A stretch of DNA of 64,000 nt from Viola odorata (GCA_963691705.1 OY829540.1:51248158-51312157), one strand, 5' to 3'. Numbered from the stretch's first letter, positions 48,676 to 62,037 are shown. Notes: generated by a model not told the origin, from the letters alone. A program made the numbers and translations.

Positions 48676-50514
48676 TTGCGGTGTCCCCGTTCGGATGTCA
48701 ACTTTCATTTTCTACATAGAGGTTCGAGAATTGCGGTGTCCCCGTTCGGATCTCAGGTTTACATTTTCTGCATCGACTTCTTAGAATTGCGGTGTCCCCG
48801 TTCGGATCTTAGGTTTACGTTTTCTACATCGACTTCCGAGAATTGTGGTGTCCCCGTTCGGATGTCAACTTTCAGTTTTCTGAATAGAGGTTCGAGAATT
48901 GCGGTGTCCCCGTTCGGATTTCAACTTTCATTTTCTACATAGAGGTTCGAGAATTGCGGTGTCCCGGTTCGGATCTCAGGTTTACGTTTTCTGCATCGAC
49001 TTCCGAGAATTGTGGTGTCCCCGTTCGGATGTCAACTTTCAGTTTTCCGGATAGAGGTTTGAGAATTACGGTGTCCCCGTTCGGATCTCAGGTTTACGTT
49101 TTGTGCATCGACTTCTGAGAATTGCGGTGTCCCCGTTCGGATCTCAGGTTTACGTTTTCTGCATCGACTTTCGAAAATTGCGGTGTCCCCGTTCGGATGT
49201 CAACTTTCATTTTCTACATAGAGGTACGAGAATTGCGGTGTCCCCGTTTGGATCTCAGGTTTACATTTTCTGCATCGACTTCCGAGAATTGCGGTGTCCC
49301 CGTTCGGATCTCAGGTTTACGTTTTCTGCATCGACTTCCGAGAATTGCGGTGTTCCCATTCAAATGTCAACTTTCAGTTTTCTGCATAGAGGTTTGAGAA
49401 TTGCGGTGTCCCCGTTCGGATCTCAGGTTTACGTTTCTGCATCGACTTCCGAGAATTGCGGTGTCCCCGTTCGGATGTCAACTTTCATTTTCTACATAGA
49501 GGTACGAGAATTGCGGTGTCCCCGTTCGGATCTCAGGTTTACGTTTTGTGCATCGACTTCTGAGAATTGTGGTGTCCCCGTTCGGATCTCAGGTTTACGT
49601 TTTCTGCATCGACTTTCGAAAATTGCGGTGTCCCCGTTCGGATGTCAACTTTCATTTTCTACATAGAGGTACGAGAATTGCGGTGTCCCCGTTCGGATCT
49701 CAGGTTTACGTTTTCTGCATCGACTTCCGAGAATTGCGGTGTCCCCGTTCGGATCTCAGGTTTACGTTTTCTGCATCGACTTCCGAGAATTGCGGTGTTC
49801 CCATTCAGATGTCAACTTTCAGTTTTCTGCATAGAGGTTTGAGAATTGCGGTGTCCCCGTTCGGATCTCAGGTTTACGTTTCTGCATCGACTTCCGAGAA
49901 TTGCGGTGTCCCCGTTCGGATGTCAACTTTTAGTTTTCTGAATAGAGGTCCGAGAATTGCGGTGTCCTTGTTCGGATGTCAACTTTCATTTTCTACATAG
50001 AGGTTCGAGAATTGCGGTGTCCCGGTTCGGATCTCAGGTTTACGTTTTCTGCATCGACTTCCGAGAATTGTGGTGTCCCCGTTCGGATGTCAACTTTCAG
50101 TTTTCTGGATAGAGGTTTGAGAATTACGGTGTCCCCGTTCGGATCTCAGGTTTACGTTTTGTGCATCGACTTCTGAGAATTGCGGTGTCCCCGTTCGGAT
50201 CTCAGGTTTACGTTTTCTGCATCGACTTTCGAAAATTGCGGTGTCCCCGTTCGGATGTCAACTTTCAGTTTTCTGAATAGAGGTCCGAGAATTGCGGTGT
50301 CCCCGTTCGGATTTCTACTTTCATTCTCTACATAGAGGTTCGACAATTGCGGTGTCCCGGTTCGGATCTCAGGTTTACATTTACTGCATCGACTTCCGAG
50401 AATTGCGGTCTCCCCGTTCGGATGTCAACTTTCAGTTTTCTGGATAGAGGTTTGAGAATTGCGGTGTCCCCATTCGGATCTCATGTTTACGTTTTGTGCA
50501 TCGACTTCTGAGAA
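48676..50514 (+). repeat. Composite P/T block with an internal 8-monomer duplication and deletions (33 monomers, 1,839 bp)
   Basis: Read in reference numbering, the order is monomers 1-15 (48676-49510), then 8-14 again (49511-49900), then T monomers 15-16, then 6-9 (50012-50235), then T monomers 23-27 (50236-50514). It therefore has three abnormal junctions: 15 to 8, T16 to 6, and 9 to T23. The B2 of monomer 13 in the first series carries ATTCAAATG, shared with copies near 51200 and 58160. Confidence 0.85.
49066..49510 (+). repeat. 445-bp eight-monomer unit (monomers 8-15) before a partial second copy
   Basis: The unit A A B1 A A B2 A B1 has three 55-bp and five 56-bp monomers. Here it is followed by a second run of monomers 8-14 at 49511-49900. 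The repeated start is marked by TTTTGTGC with CTTCTGA, and the second copy's next core is TTGTGG instead of TTGCGG. Confidence 0.86.
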
Positions 50515-53184
50515 TTGCGGTGTCCCCGTTCGGATGTCAACTTTCATTTTCTACATAGAGGTTCGAGAATTGCGGTGTCCCCGTTCGGATCTCAGGTTTA
50601 CATTTTCTGCATCGACTTCTTAGAATTGCGGTGTCCCCGTTCGGATCTTAGGTTTACGTTTTCTACATCGACTTCCGAGAATTGTGGTGTCCCCGTTCGG
50701 ATGTCAACTTTCAGTTTTCTGAATAGAGGTTCGAGAATTGCGGTGTCCCCGTTCGGATTTCAACTTTCATTTTCTACATAGAGGTTCGAGAATTGCGGTG
50801 TCCCGGTTCGGATCTCAGGTTTACGTTTTCTGCATCGACTTCCGAGAATTGTGGTGTCCCCGTTCGGATGTCAACTTTCAGTTTTCCGGATAGAGGTTTG
50901 AGAATTACGGTGTCCCCGTTCGGATCTCAGGTTTACGTTTTGTGCATCGACTTCTGAGAATTGCGGTGTCCCCGTTCGGATCTCAGGTTTACGTTTTCTG
51001 CATCGACTTTCGAAAATTGCGGTGTCCCCGTTCGGATGTCAACTTTCATTTTCTACATAGAGGTACGAGAATTGCGGTGTCCCCGTTTGGATCTCAGGTT
51101 TACATTTTCTGCATCGACTTCCGAGAATTGCGGTGTCCCCGTTCGGATCTCAGGTTTACGTTTTCTGCATCGACTTCCGAGAATTGCGGTGTTCCCATTC
51201 AAATGTCAACTTTCAGTTTTCTGCATAGAGGTTTGAGAATTGCGGTGTCCCCGTTCGGATCTCAGGTTTACGTTTCTGCATCGACTTCCGAGAATTGCGG
51301 TGTCCCCGTTCGGATGTCAACTTTCATTTTCTACATAGAGGTACGAGAATTGCGGTGTCCCCGTTCGGATCTCAGGTTTACGTTTTGTGCATCGACTTCT
51401 GAGAATTGTGGTGTCCCCGTTCGGATCTCAGGTTTACGTTTTCTGCATCGACTTTCGAAAATTGCGGTGTCCCCGTTCGGATGTCAACTTTCATTTTCTA
51501 CATAGAGGTACGAGAATTGCGGTGTCCCCGTTCGGATCTCAGGTTTACGTTTTCTGCATCGACTTCCGAGAATTGCGGTGTCCCCGTTCGGATCTCAGGT
51601 TTACGTTTTCTGCATCGACTTCCGAGAATTGCGGTGTTCCCATTCAGATGTCAACTTTCAGTTTTCTGCATAGAGGTTTGAGAATTGCGGTGTCCCCGTT
51701 CGGATCTCAGGTTTACGTTTCTGCATCGACTTCCGAGAATTGCGGTGTCCCCGTTCGGATGTCAACTTTCATTTTCTACATAGAGGTACGAGAATTGCGG
51801 TGTCCCCGTTCGGATCTCAGGTTTACGTTTTGTGCATCGACTTCTGAGAATTGTGGTGTCCCCGTTCGGATCTCAGGTTTACGTTTTCTGCATCGACTTT
51901 CGAAAATTGCGGTGTCCCCGTTCGGATGTCAACTTTCATTTTCTACATAGAGGTACGAGAATTGCGGTGTCCCCGTTCGGATCTCAGGTTTACGTTTTCT
52001 GCATCGACTTCCGAGAATTGCGGTGTCCCCGTTCGGATCTCAGGTTTACGTTTTCTGCATCGACTTCCGAGAATTGCGGTGTTCCCATTCAGATGTCAAC
52101 TTTCAGTTTTCTGCATAGAGGTTTGAGAATTGCGGTGTCCCCGTTCGGATCTCAGGTTTACGTTTCTGCATCGACTTCCGAGAATTGCGGTGTCCCCGTT
52201 CGGATGTCAACTTTTAGTTTTCTGAATAGAGGTCCGAGAATTGCGGTGTCCTTGTTCGGATGTCAACTTTCATTTTCTACATAGAGGTTCGAGAATTGCG
52301 GTGTCCCCGTTCGGATCTTAGGTTTACATTTTCTGCATCGACTTCCGAGAATTGCGGTGTCCCCATTCGGATGTCAACTTTCATTTTCTACATAGAGGTT
52401 CGGGAATTGCGGTGTCCCCGTTCGCATCTCAAGTTTACATTTTCTGCATCGACTTTCGAGAATTGCGGTGTCCCCATTCGGATGTCAACTTTCATTTTCT
52501 ACATAGAGGTCCGAGAATTGCGGTGTCCCCGTTCGGATGTCAACTTTCATTTTCTACATAGAGGTTCGAGAATTGCGGTGTCCCCGTTCGGATCTTAGGT
52601 TTACATTTTCTGCATCGACTTCCGAGAATTGCGGTGTCCCCGTTCGGATGTCAACTTTCATTTTCTACATAGAGGTTCGGGAATTGCGGTGTCCCCGTTC
52701 GGATCTCAAATTTACATTTTCTGCATCGACTTCCGTGAATTGCGGTTTCCCCATTCAGATGTAAACTTTCATTTTCTACATAGAGGTTCGAGAATTGCGG
52801 TGTGCCCGTTCGGATCTAAAGTTTACGTTTTCTACATCGACTTCCGAGAATTCCGGTGTCCCCATTCGGATGTCAACTTTCAGTTCCTGCATAGAGGTCT
52901 GAGAATTGCGGTGTCCCCGTTCGGATGTCAACTTTCAGTTTTCTGAATAGAGGTCCGAGAATTGCGGTGTCCCCGTTCGGATTTCTACTTTCATTCTCTA
53001 CATAGAGGTTCGACAATTGCGGTGTCCCGGTTCGGATCTCAGGTTTACGTTTACTGCATCGACTTCCGAGAATTGCGGTCTCCCCGTTCGGATGTCAACT
53101 TTTAGTTTTCTGGATAGAGGTTTGAGAATTGCGGTGTCCCCATTCGGATCTCATGTTTACGTTTTGTGCATCGACTTCTGAGAA
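50515..53184 (+). repeat. Composite P/T block with a triplicated 445-bp unit (48 monomers, 2,670 bp)
   Basis: Order is monomers 1-15 (50515-51349), 8-15 (51350-51794), 8-14 (51795-52184), T monomers 15-17 (52185-52351), the five-monomer T extension (52352-52628) and the divergent T tail (52629-53184). The first 835 bp repeat the head of the preceding composite block at an offset of 1,839, including ATTCAAATG, so the two blocks share a recent parent. Confidence 0.86.
50905..52184 (+). repeat. Three successive copies of the 445-bp eight-monomer unit
   Basis: Copies are 50905-51349, 51350-51794 and 51795-52184, the last cut by one monomer. Copies two and three have TTGTGG in the core after CTTCTGA. 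Copy one has TTGCGG, a GTTTGGATC core and ATTCAAATG. Copies two and three thus match each other, and the second run at 49511, better than copy one. Confidence 0.88.
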
Positions 53185-56100
53185 TTGCGGTGTCCCCGTT
53201 CGGATGTCAACTTTCATTTTCTACATAGAGGTTCGAGAATTGCGGTGTCCCCGTTCGGATCTCAGGTTTACATTTTCTGCATCGACTTCTTAGAATTGCG
53301 GTGTCCCCGTTCGGATCTTAGGTTTACGTTTTCTACATCGACTTCCGAGAATTGTGGTGTCCCCGTTCGGATGTCAACTTTCAGTTTTCTGAATAGAGGT
53401 TCGAGAATTGCGGTGTCCCCGTTCGGATTTCAACTTTCATTTTCTACATAGAGGTTCGAGAATTGCGGTGTCCCGGTTCGGATCTCAGGTTTACGTTTTC
53501 TGCATCGACTTCCGAGAATTGTGGTGTCCCCGTTCGGATGTCAACTTTCAGTTTTCCGGATAGAGGTTTGAGAATTACGGTGTCCCCGTTCGGATCTCAG
53601 GTTTACGTTTTGTGCATCGACTTCTGAGAATTGCGGTGTCCCCGTTCGGATCTCAGGTTTACGTTTTCTGCATCGACTTTCGAAAATTGCGGTGTCCCCG
53701 TTCGGATGTCAACTTTCATTTTCTACATAGAGGTACGAGAATTGCGGTGTCCCCGTTTGGATCTCAGGTTTACATTTTCTGCATCGACTTCCGAGAATTG
53801 CGGTGTCCCCGTTCGGATCTCAGGTTTACGTTTTCTGCATCGACTTCCGAGAATTGCGGTGTTCCCATTCAGATGTCAACTTTCAGTTTTCTGCATAGAG
53901 GTTTGAGAATTGCGGTGTCCCCGTTCGGATCTCAGGTTTACGTTTCTGCATCGACTTCCGAGAATTGCGGTGTCCCCGTTCGGATGTCAACTTTCATTTT
54001 CTACATAGAGGTACGAGAATTGCGGTGTCCCCGTTCGGATCTCAGGTTTACGTTTTCTGCATCGACTTCCGAGAATTGCGGTGTCCCCATTCGGATCTCA
54101 TGTTTACGTTTTGTGCATCGACTTTCGAGAATTGCGGTGTCCCCGTTCCGATGTCAACTTTCAGTTTTCTGAATAGAGGTCCGAGAATTGCGGTGTCCCC
54201 GTTCGCATGTCAACTTTCGTTTTCTACATAGAGGTTCAAGAATTGCGGTGTCCCCGTTCGGATCTTAGGTTTACATTTTCTGCATCGACTTTCGAGAATT
54301 GCGGTGTCCCCGTTCGGATGTCAACTTTCATTTTCTACATAGAGGTTCGAGAATTGCGGTGTCCCCGTTCGGATCTCAGGTTTACATTTTCTGCATCGAC
54401 TTCTTAGAATTGCGGTGTCCCCGTTCGGATCTTAGGTTTACGTTTTCTACATCGACTTCCGAGAATTGTGGTGTCCCCGTTCGGATGTCAACTTTCAGTT
54501 TTCTGAATAGAGGTTCGAGAATTGCGGTGTCCCCGTTCGGATTTCAACTTTCATTTTCTACATAGAGGTTCGAGAATTGCGGTGTCCCGGTTCGGATCTC
54601 AGGTTTACGTTTTCTGCATCGACTTCCGAGAATTGTGGTGTCCCCGTTCGGATGTCAACTTTCAGTTTTCTGGATAGAGGTTTGAGAATTACGGTGTCCC
54701 CGTTCAGATCTCAGGTTTACGTTTTGTGCATCGACTTCGGAGAATTGCGGTGTCCCCGTTCGGATCTCAGGTTTACGTTTTCTGCATCGACTTTCGAAAA
54801 TTGCGGTGTCCCCGTTCGGATGTCAACTTTCATTTTCTACATAGAGGTACGAGAATTGCGGTATCCCCGTTCGGATCTCAAGTTTACGTTTTCTGCATCG
54901 ACTTCCGAGAATTGCGGTGTCCCCGTTCGGATCTCAGGTTTACGTTTTCTGCATCGACTTCCGAGAATTGCGGTGTTCCCATTCAGATGTCAACTTTCAG
55001 TTTTCTGCATAGAGGTTTGAGAATTGCGGTGTCCCCGTTCGGATCTCAGGTTTACGTTTTCTGCATCGACTTCCGAGAATTGCGGTGTCCCCGTTCGGAT
55101 GTCAACTTTTAGTTTTCTGAATAGAGGCCCGAGAATTGCGGTGTCCCTATTGGGATGTCAACTTCATTTTCTACATAGAGGTTCGAGAATTGCGGTGTCC
55201 CCGATCGGATCTTAGGTTTACATTTTCTGCATCGACTTTCGAGAATTGCGGTGTCCCCGTTCGGATGTCAACTTTCATTTTCTACATAGAGGTTCGAGAA
55301 TTGCGGTGTCCCCGTTCGGATCTCAGGTTTACATTTTCTGCATCGACTTCTTAGAATTGCGGTGTCCCCGTTCGGATCTTAGGTTTACGTTTTCTACATC
55401 GACTTCCGAGAATTGTGGTGTCCCCGTTCGGATGTCAACTTTCATTTTTCTGAATAGAGGTTTGAGAATTGCGGTGTGCCCGTTCGGATCTCAAGTTTAC
55501 GTTTTCTACATCGACTTCCGAGAATTGCGGTGTCCCCATTCGGATGTCAACTTTCAGTTTCTGCATAGAGGTCCGAGAATTGCGGTGTCCCCGTTCGGAT
55601 GTCAACTATCATTTTCTACAAAGAGGTTCGAGAATTGCGGTGTCCCTGTTCGGATCTCAGGTTTATGTTTTCTGCATCGACTTCCGAGAATTGCGGTGTC
55701 CCTGTTCGGATGTCAACTTTCAGTTTTCTGCATAGAGGTTTGAGAATTGCGGTGTCCCCATTCGGATCTCATGTTTACGTTTTGTGCATCGACTTCCGAG
55801 AATTGCGGTGTCCCCGTTCCGATGTCAACTTTCAGTTTTCTGAATAGAGGTCCGAGAATTGCGGTGTCCCCGTTCGCATGTCAACTTTCGTTTTCTACAT
55901 AGAGGTTCAAGAATTGCGGTGTCCCCGTTCGGATCTTAGGTTTACATTTTCTGCATCGACTTTCGAGAATTGCGGTGTCCCCGTTCGGATGTCAACTTTC
56001 ATTTTCTACATAGAGGTTCGAGAATTGCGGTGTCCCCGTTCGGATCTCAGGTTTACATTTTCTGCATCGACTTCTTAGAATTGCGGTGTCCCCGTTCGGA

Positions 56101-57472
56101 TCTTAGGTTTACGTTTTCTACATCGACTTCCGAGAATTGTGGTGTCCCCGTTCGGATGTCAACTTTCAGTTTTCTGAATAGAGGTTCGAGAATTGCGGTG
56201 TCCCCGTTCGGATTTCAACTTTCATTTTCTACATAGAGGTTCGAGAATTGCGGTGTCCCGGTTCGGATCTCAGGTTTACGTTTTCTGCATCGACTTCCGA
56301 GAATTGTGGTGTCCCCGTTCGGATGTCAACTTTCAGTTTTCTGGATAGAGGTTTGAGAATTACGGTGTCCCCGTTCGGATCTCAGGTTTACGTTTTGTGC
56401 ATCGACTTCTGAGAATTGCGGTGTCCCCGTTCGGATCTCAGGTTTACGTTTTCTGCATCGACTTTCGAAAATTGCGGTGTCCCCGTTCGGATGTCAACTT
56501 TCATTTTCTACATAGAGGTACGAGAATTGCGGTGTCCCCGTTCGGATCTCAGGTTTACGTTTTCTGCATCGACTTCCGAGAATTGCGGTGTCCCCGTTCG
56601 GATCTCAGGTTTACGTTTTCTGCATCGACTTCCGAGAATTGCGGTGTTCCCATTCAGATGTCAACTTTCAGTTTTCTGCATAGAGGTTTGAGAATTGCGG
56701 TGTCCCCGTTCGGATCTCAGGTTTACGTTTCTGCATCGACTTCCGAGAATTGCGGTGTCCCCGTTCGGATGTCAACTTTTAGTTTTCTGAATAGAGGTCC
56801 GAGAATTGCGGTGTCCTTGTTCGGATGTCAACTTTCATTTTCTACATAGAGGTTCGAGAATTGCGGTGTCCCCGTTCGGATCTTAGGTTTACATTTTCTG
56901 CATCGACTTCCGAGAATTGCGGTGTCCCCGTTCGGATGTCAACTTTCATTTTCTACATAGAGGTTCGGGAATTGCGGTGTCCCCGTTCGGATCTCAAGTT
57001 TACATTTTCTGCATCGACTTCCGTGAATTGCGGTTTCCCCATTCAGATGTAAACTTTCATTTTCTACATAGAGGTTCGAGAATTGCGGTGTGCCCGTTCG
57101 GATCTAAAGTTTACGTTTTCTACATCGACTTCCGAGAATTCCGGTGTCCCCATTCGGATGTCAACTTTCAGTTCCTGCATAGAGGTCTGAGAATTGCGGT
57201 GTCCCCGTTCGGATGTCAACTTTCAGTTTTCTGAATAGAGGTCCGAGAATTGCGGTGTCCCCGTTCGGATTTCTACTTTCATTCTCTACATAGAGGTTCG
57301 ACAATTGCGGTGTCCCGGTTCGGATCTCAGGTTTACATTTACTGCATCGACTTCCGAGAATTGCGGTCTCCCCGTTCGGATGTCAACTTTCAGTTTTCTG
57401 GATAGAGGTTTGAGAATTGCGGTGTCCCCATTCGGATCTCATGTTTACGTTTTGTGCATCGACTTCTGAGAA
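53185..57472 (+). repeat. Region III unit P-Q-R-T, copy 2 (4,288 bp)
   Basis: P 53185-54298, Q 54299-55245, R 55246-55969, T 55970-57472. It reproduces copy 1 (44388-48675) block for block at a constant offset of 8,797 bp. The shared private marks include TTTTCCGGATAG, GTTTGGATC, GTTCAGATC, CCCTATTGGG and CATTTTTCTGAATAG. Confidence 0.9.
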
Positions 57473-60400
57473 TTGCGGTGTCCCCGTTCGGATGTCAACT
57501 TTCATTTTCTACATAGAGGTTCGAGAATTGCGGTGTCCCCGTTCGGATCTCAGGTTTACATTTTCTGCATCGACTTCTTAGAATTGCGGTGTCCCCGTTC
57601 GGATCTTAGGTTTACGTTTTCTACATCGACTTCCGAGAATTGTGGTGTCCCCGTTCGGATGTCAACTTTCAGTTTTCTGAATAGAGGTTCGAGAATTGCG
57701 GTGTCCCCGTTCGGATTTCAACTTTCATTTTCTACATAGAGGTTCGAGAATTGCGGTGTCCCGGTTCGGATCTCAGGTTTACGTTTTCTGCATCGACTTC
57801 CGAGAATTGTGGTGTCCCCGTTCGGATGTCAACTTTCAGTTTTCCGGATAGAGGTTTGAGAATTACGGTGTCCCCGTTCGGATCTCAGGTTTACGTTTTG
57901 TGCATCGACTTCTGAGAATTGCGGTGTCCCCGTTCGGATCTCAGGTTTACGTTTTCTGCATCGACTTTCGAAAATTGCGGTGTCCCCGTTCGGATGTCAA
58001 CTTTCATTTTCTACATAGAGGTACGAGAATTGCGGTGTCCCCGTTTGGATCTCAGGTTTACATTTTCTGCATCGACTTCCGAGAATTGCGGTGTCCCCGT
58101 TCGGATCTCAGGTTTACGTTTTCTGCATCGACTTCCGAGAATTGCGGTGTTCCCATTCAAATGTCAACTTTCAGTTTTCTGCATAGAGGTTTGAGAATTG
58201 CGGTGTCCCCGTTCGGATCTCAGGTTTACGTTTCTGCATCGACTTCCGAGAATTGCGGTGTCCCCGTTCGGATGTCAACTTTCATTTTCTACATAGAGGT
58301 ACGAGAATTGCGGTGTCCCCGTTCGGATCTCAGGTTTACGTTTTCTGCATCGACTTCCGAGAATTGCGGTGTCCCCATTCGGATCTCATGTTTACGTTTT
58401 GTGCATCGACTTTCGAGAATTGCGGTGTCCCCGTTCCGATGTCAACTTTCAGTTTTCTGAATAGAGGTCCGAGAATTGCGGTGTCCCCGTTCGCATGTCA
58501 ACTTTCGTTTTCTACATAGAGGTTCAAGAATTGCGGTGTCCCCGTTCGGATCTTAGGTTTACATTTTCTGCATCGACTTTCGAGAATTGCGGTGTCCCCG
58601 TTCGGATGTCAACTTTCATTTTCTACATAGAGGTTCGAGAATTGCGGTGTCCCCGTTCGGATCTCAGGTTTACATTTTCTGCATCGACTTCTTAGAATTG
58701 CGGTGTCCCCGTTCGGATCTTAGGTTTACGTTTTCTACATCGACTTCCGAGAATTGTGGTGTCCCCGTTCGGATGTCAACTTTCAGTTTTCTGAATAGAG
58801 GTTCGAGAATTGCGGTGTCCCCGTTCGGATTTCAACTTTCATTTTCTACATAGAGGTTCGAGAATTGCGGTGTCCCGGTTCGGATCTCAGGTTTACGTTT
58901 TCTGCATCGACTTCCGAGAATTGTGGTGTCCCCGTTCGGATGTCAACTTTCAGTTTTCTGGATAGAGGTTTGAGAATTACGGTGTCCCCGTTCGGATCTC
59001 AGGTTTACGTTTTGTGCATCGACTTCGGAGAATTGCGGTGTCCCCGTTCGGATCTCAGGTTTACGTTTTCTGCATCGACTTTCGAAAATTGCGGTGTCCC
59101 CGTTCGGATGTCAACTTTCATTTTCTACATAGAGGTACGAGAATTGCGGTATCCCCGTTCGGATCTCAAGTTTACGTTTTCTGCATCGACTTCCGAGAAT
59201 TGCGGTGTCCCCGTTCGGATCTCAGGTTTACGTTTTCTGCATCGACTTCCGAGAATTGCGGTGTTCCCATTCAGATGTCAACTTTCAGTTTTCTGCATAG
59301 AGGTTTGAGAATTGCGGTGTCCCCGTTCGGATCTCAGGTTTACGTTTTCTGCATCGACTTCCGAGAATTGCGGTGTCCCCGTTCGGATGTCAACTTTTAG
59401 TTTTCTGAATAGAGGCCCGAGAATTGCGGTGTCCCTATTCGGATGTCAACTTCATTTTCTACATAGAGGTTCGAGAATTGCGGTGTCCCCGATCGGATCT
59501 TAGGTTTACATTTTCTGCATCGACTTTCGAGAATTGCGGTGTCCCCGTTCGGATGTCAACTTTCATTTTCTACATAGAGGTTCGAGAATTGCGGTGTCCC
59601 CGTTCGGATCTCAGGTTTACATTTTCTGCATCGACTTCTTAGAATTGCGGTGTCCCCGTTCGGATCTTAGGTTTACGTTTTCTACATCGACTTCCGAGAA
59701 TTGTGGTGTCCCCGTTCGGATGTCAACTTTCAGTTTTCTGAATAGAGGTTTGAGAATTGCGGTGTGCCCGTTCGGATCTCAAGTTTACGTTTTCTACATC
59801 GACTTCCGAGAATTGCGGTGTCCCCATTCGGATGTCAACTTTCAGTTTCTGCATAGAGGTCCGAGAATTGCGGTGTCCCCGTTCGGATGTCAACTATCAT
59901 TTTCTACAAAGAGGTTCGAGAATTGTGGTGTCCCTGTTCGGATCTCAGGTTTATGTTTTCTGCATCGACTTCCGAGAATTGCGGTGTCCCTGTTCGGATG
60001 TCAACTTTCAGTTTTCTGCATAGAGGTTTGAGAATTGCGGTGTCCCCATTCGGATCTCATGTTTACGTTTTGTGCATCGACTTCCGAGAATTGCGGTGTC
60101 CCCGTTCCGATGTCAACTTTCAGTTTTCTGAATAGAGGTCCGAGAATTGCGGTGTCCCCGTTCGCATGTCAACTTTCGTTTTCTACATAGAGGTTCAAGA
60201 ATTGCGGTGTCCCCGTTCGGATCTTAGGTTTACATTTTCTGCATCGACTTTCGAGAATTGCGGTGTCCCCGTTCGGATGTCAACTTTCATTTTCTACATA
60301 GAGGTTCGAGAATTGCGGTGTCCCCGTTCGGATCTCAGGTTTACATTTTCTGCATCGACTTCTTAGAATTGCGGTGTCCCCGTTCGGATCTTAGGTTTAC

Positions 60401-62037
60401 GTTTTCTACATCGACTTCCGAGAATTGTGGTGTCCCCGTTCGGATGTCAACTTTCAGTTTTCTGAATAGAGGTTCGAGAATTGCGGTGTCCCCGTTCGGA
60501 TTTCAACTTTCATTTTCTACATAGAGGTTCAAGAATTGCGGTGTCCCGGTTCGGATCTCAGGTTTACGTTTTCTGCATCGACTTCCGAGAATTGTGGTGT
60601 CCCCGTTCGGATGTCAACTTTCAGTTTTCTGGATAGAGGTTTGAGAATTACGGTGTCCCCGTTCGGATCTCAGGTTTACGTTTTGTGCATCGACTTCTGA
60701 GAATTGCGGTGTCCCCGTTCGGATCTCAGGTTTACGTTTTCTGCATCGACTTTCGAAAATTGCGGTGTCCCCGTTCGGATGTCAACTTTCATTTTCTACA
60801 TAGAGGTACGAAAATTGCGGTGTCCCCGTTCGGATCTCAGGTTTACGTTTTCTGCATCGACTTCCGAGAATTGCGGTGTCCCCGTTCGGATCTCAGGTTT
60901 ACGTTTTCTACATCGACTTCCGAGAATTGCGGTGTTCCCATTCAGATGTCAACTTTCAGTTTTCTGCATAGAGGTTTGAGAATTGCGGTGTCCCCGTTCG
61001 GATCTCAGGTTTACGTTTCTGCATCGACTTCCGAGAATTGCGGTGTCCCCGTTCGGATGTCAACTTTTAGTTTTCTGAATAGAGGTCCGAGAATTGCGGT
61101 GTCCTTGTTCGGATGTCAACTTTCATTTTCTACATAGAGGTTCGAGAATTGCGGTGTCCCCGTTCGGATCTTAGGTTTACATTTTCTGCATCGACTTCCG
61201 AGAATTGCGGTGTCCCCATTCGGATGTCAACTTTCATTTTCTACATAGAGGTTCGGGAATTGCGGTGTCCCCGTTCGCATCTCAAGTTTACATTTTCTGC
61301 ATCGACTTTCGAGAATTGCGGTGTCCCCATTCGGATGTCAACTTTCATTTTCTACATAGAGGTCCGAGAATTGCGGTGTCCCCGTTCGGATGTCAACTTT
61401 CATTTTCTACATAGAGGTTCGAGAATTGCGGTGTCCCCGTTCGGATCTTAGGTTTACATTTTCTGCATCGACTTCCGAGAATTGCGGTGTCCCCGTTCGG
61501 ATGTCAACTTTCATTTTCTACATAGAGGTTCGGGAATTGCGGTGTCCCCGTTCGGATCTCAAGTTTACATTTTCTGCATCGACTTCCGTGAATTGCGGTT
61601 TCCCCATTCAGATGTAAACTTTCATTTTCTACATAGAGGTTCGAGAATTGCGGTGTGCCCGTTCGGATCTAAAGTTTACGTTTTCTACATCGACTTCCGA
61701 GAATTCCGGTGGCCCCATTCGGATGTCAACTTTCAGTTCCTGCATAGAGGTCTGAGAATTGCGGTGTCCCCGTTCGGATGTCAACTTTCAGTTTTCTGAA
61801 TAGAGGTCCGAGAATTGCGGTGTCCCCGTTCGGATTTCTACTTTCATTCTCTACATAGAGGTTCGACAATTGCGGTGTCCCGGTTCGGATCTCAGGTTTA
61901 CGTTTACTGCATTGACTTCCGAGAATTGCGGTCTCCCCGTTCGGATGTCAACTTTCAGTTTTCTGGATAGAGGTTTGAGAATTGCGGTGTCCCCATTCGG
62001 ATCTCATGTTTACGTTTTGTGCATCGACTTCTGAGAA
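57473..62037 (+). repeat. Region III unit P-Q-R-long T, copy 3 (4,565 bp)
   Basis: P 57473-58586, Q 58587-59533, R 59534-60257, long T 60258-62037. P has TTTTCCGGATAG, GTTTGGATC and ATTCAAATG. Q and R, however, have CCCTATTCGG and CAGTTTTCTGAATAG, the region I states, so this unit is a mosaic of lineages. The T block includes the five-monomer extension at 61205-61481. A GGTGGCCCC variant near 61710 is private. Confidence 0.88.

Noticed and set aside
50152..50346. Minus-strand open frame of 64 codons
   Set aside because: It lies across an abnormal monomer joint and simply translates the reverse complement of ordinary monomers. Reverse-strand stops occur in nearly every monomer elsewhere.
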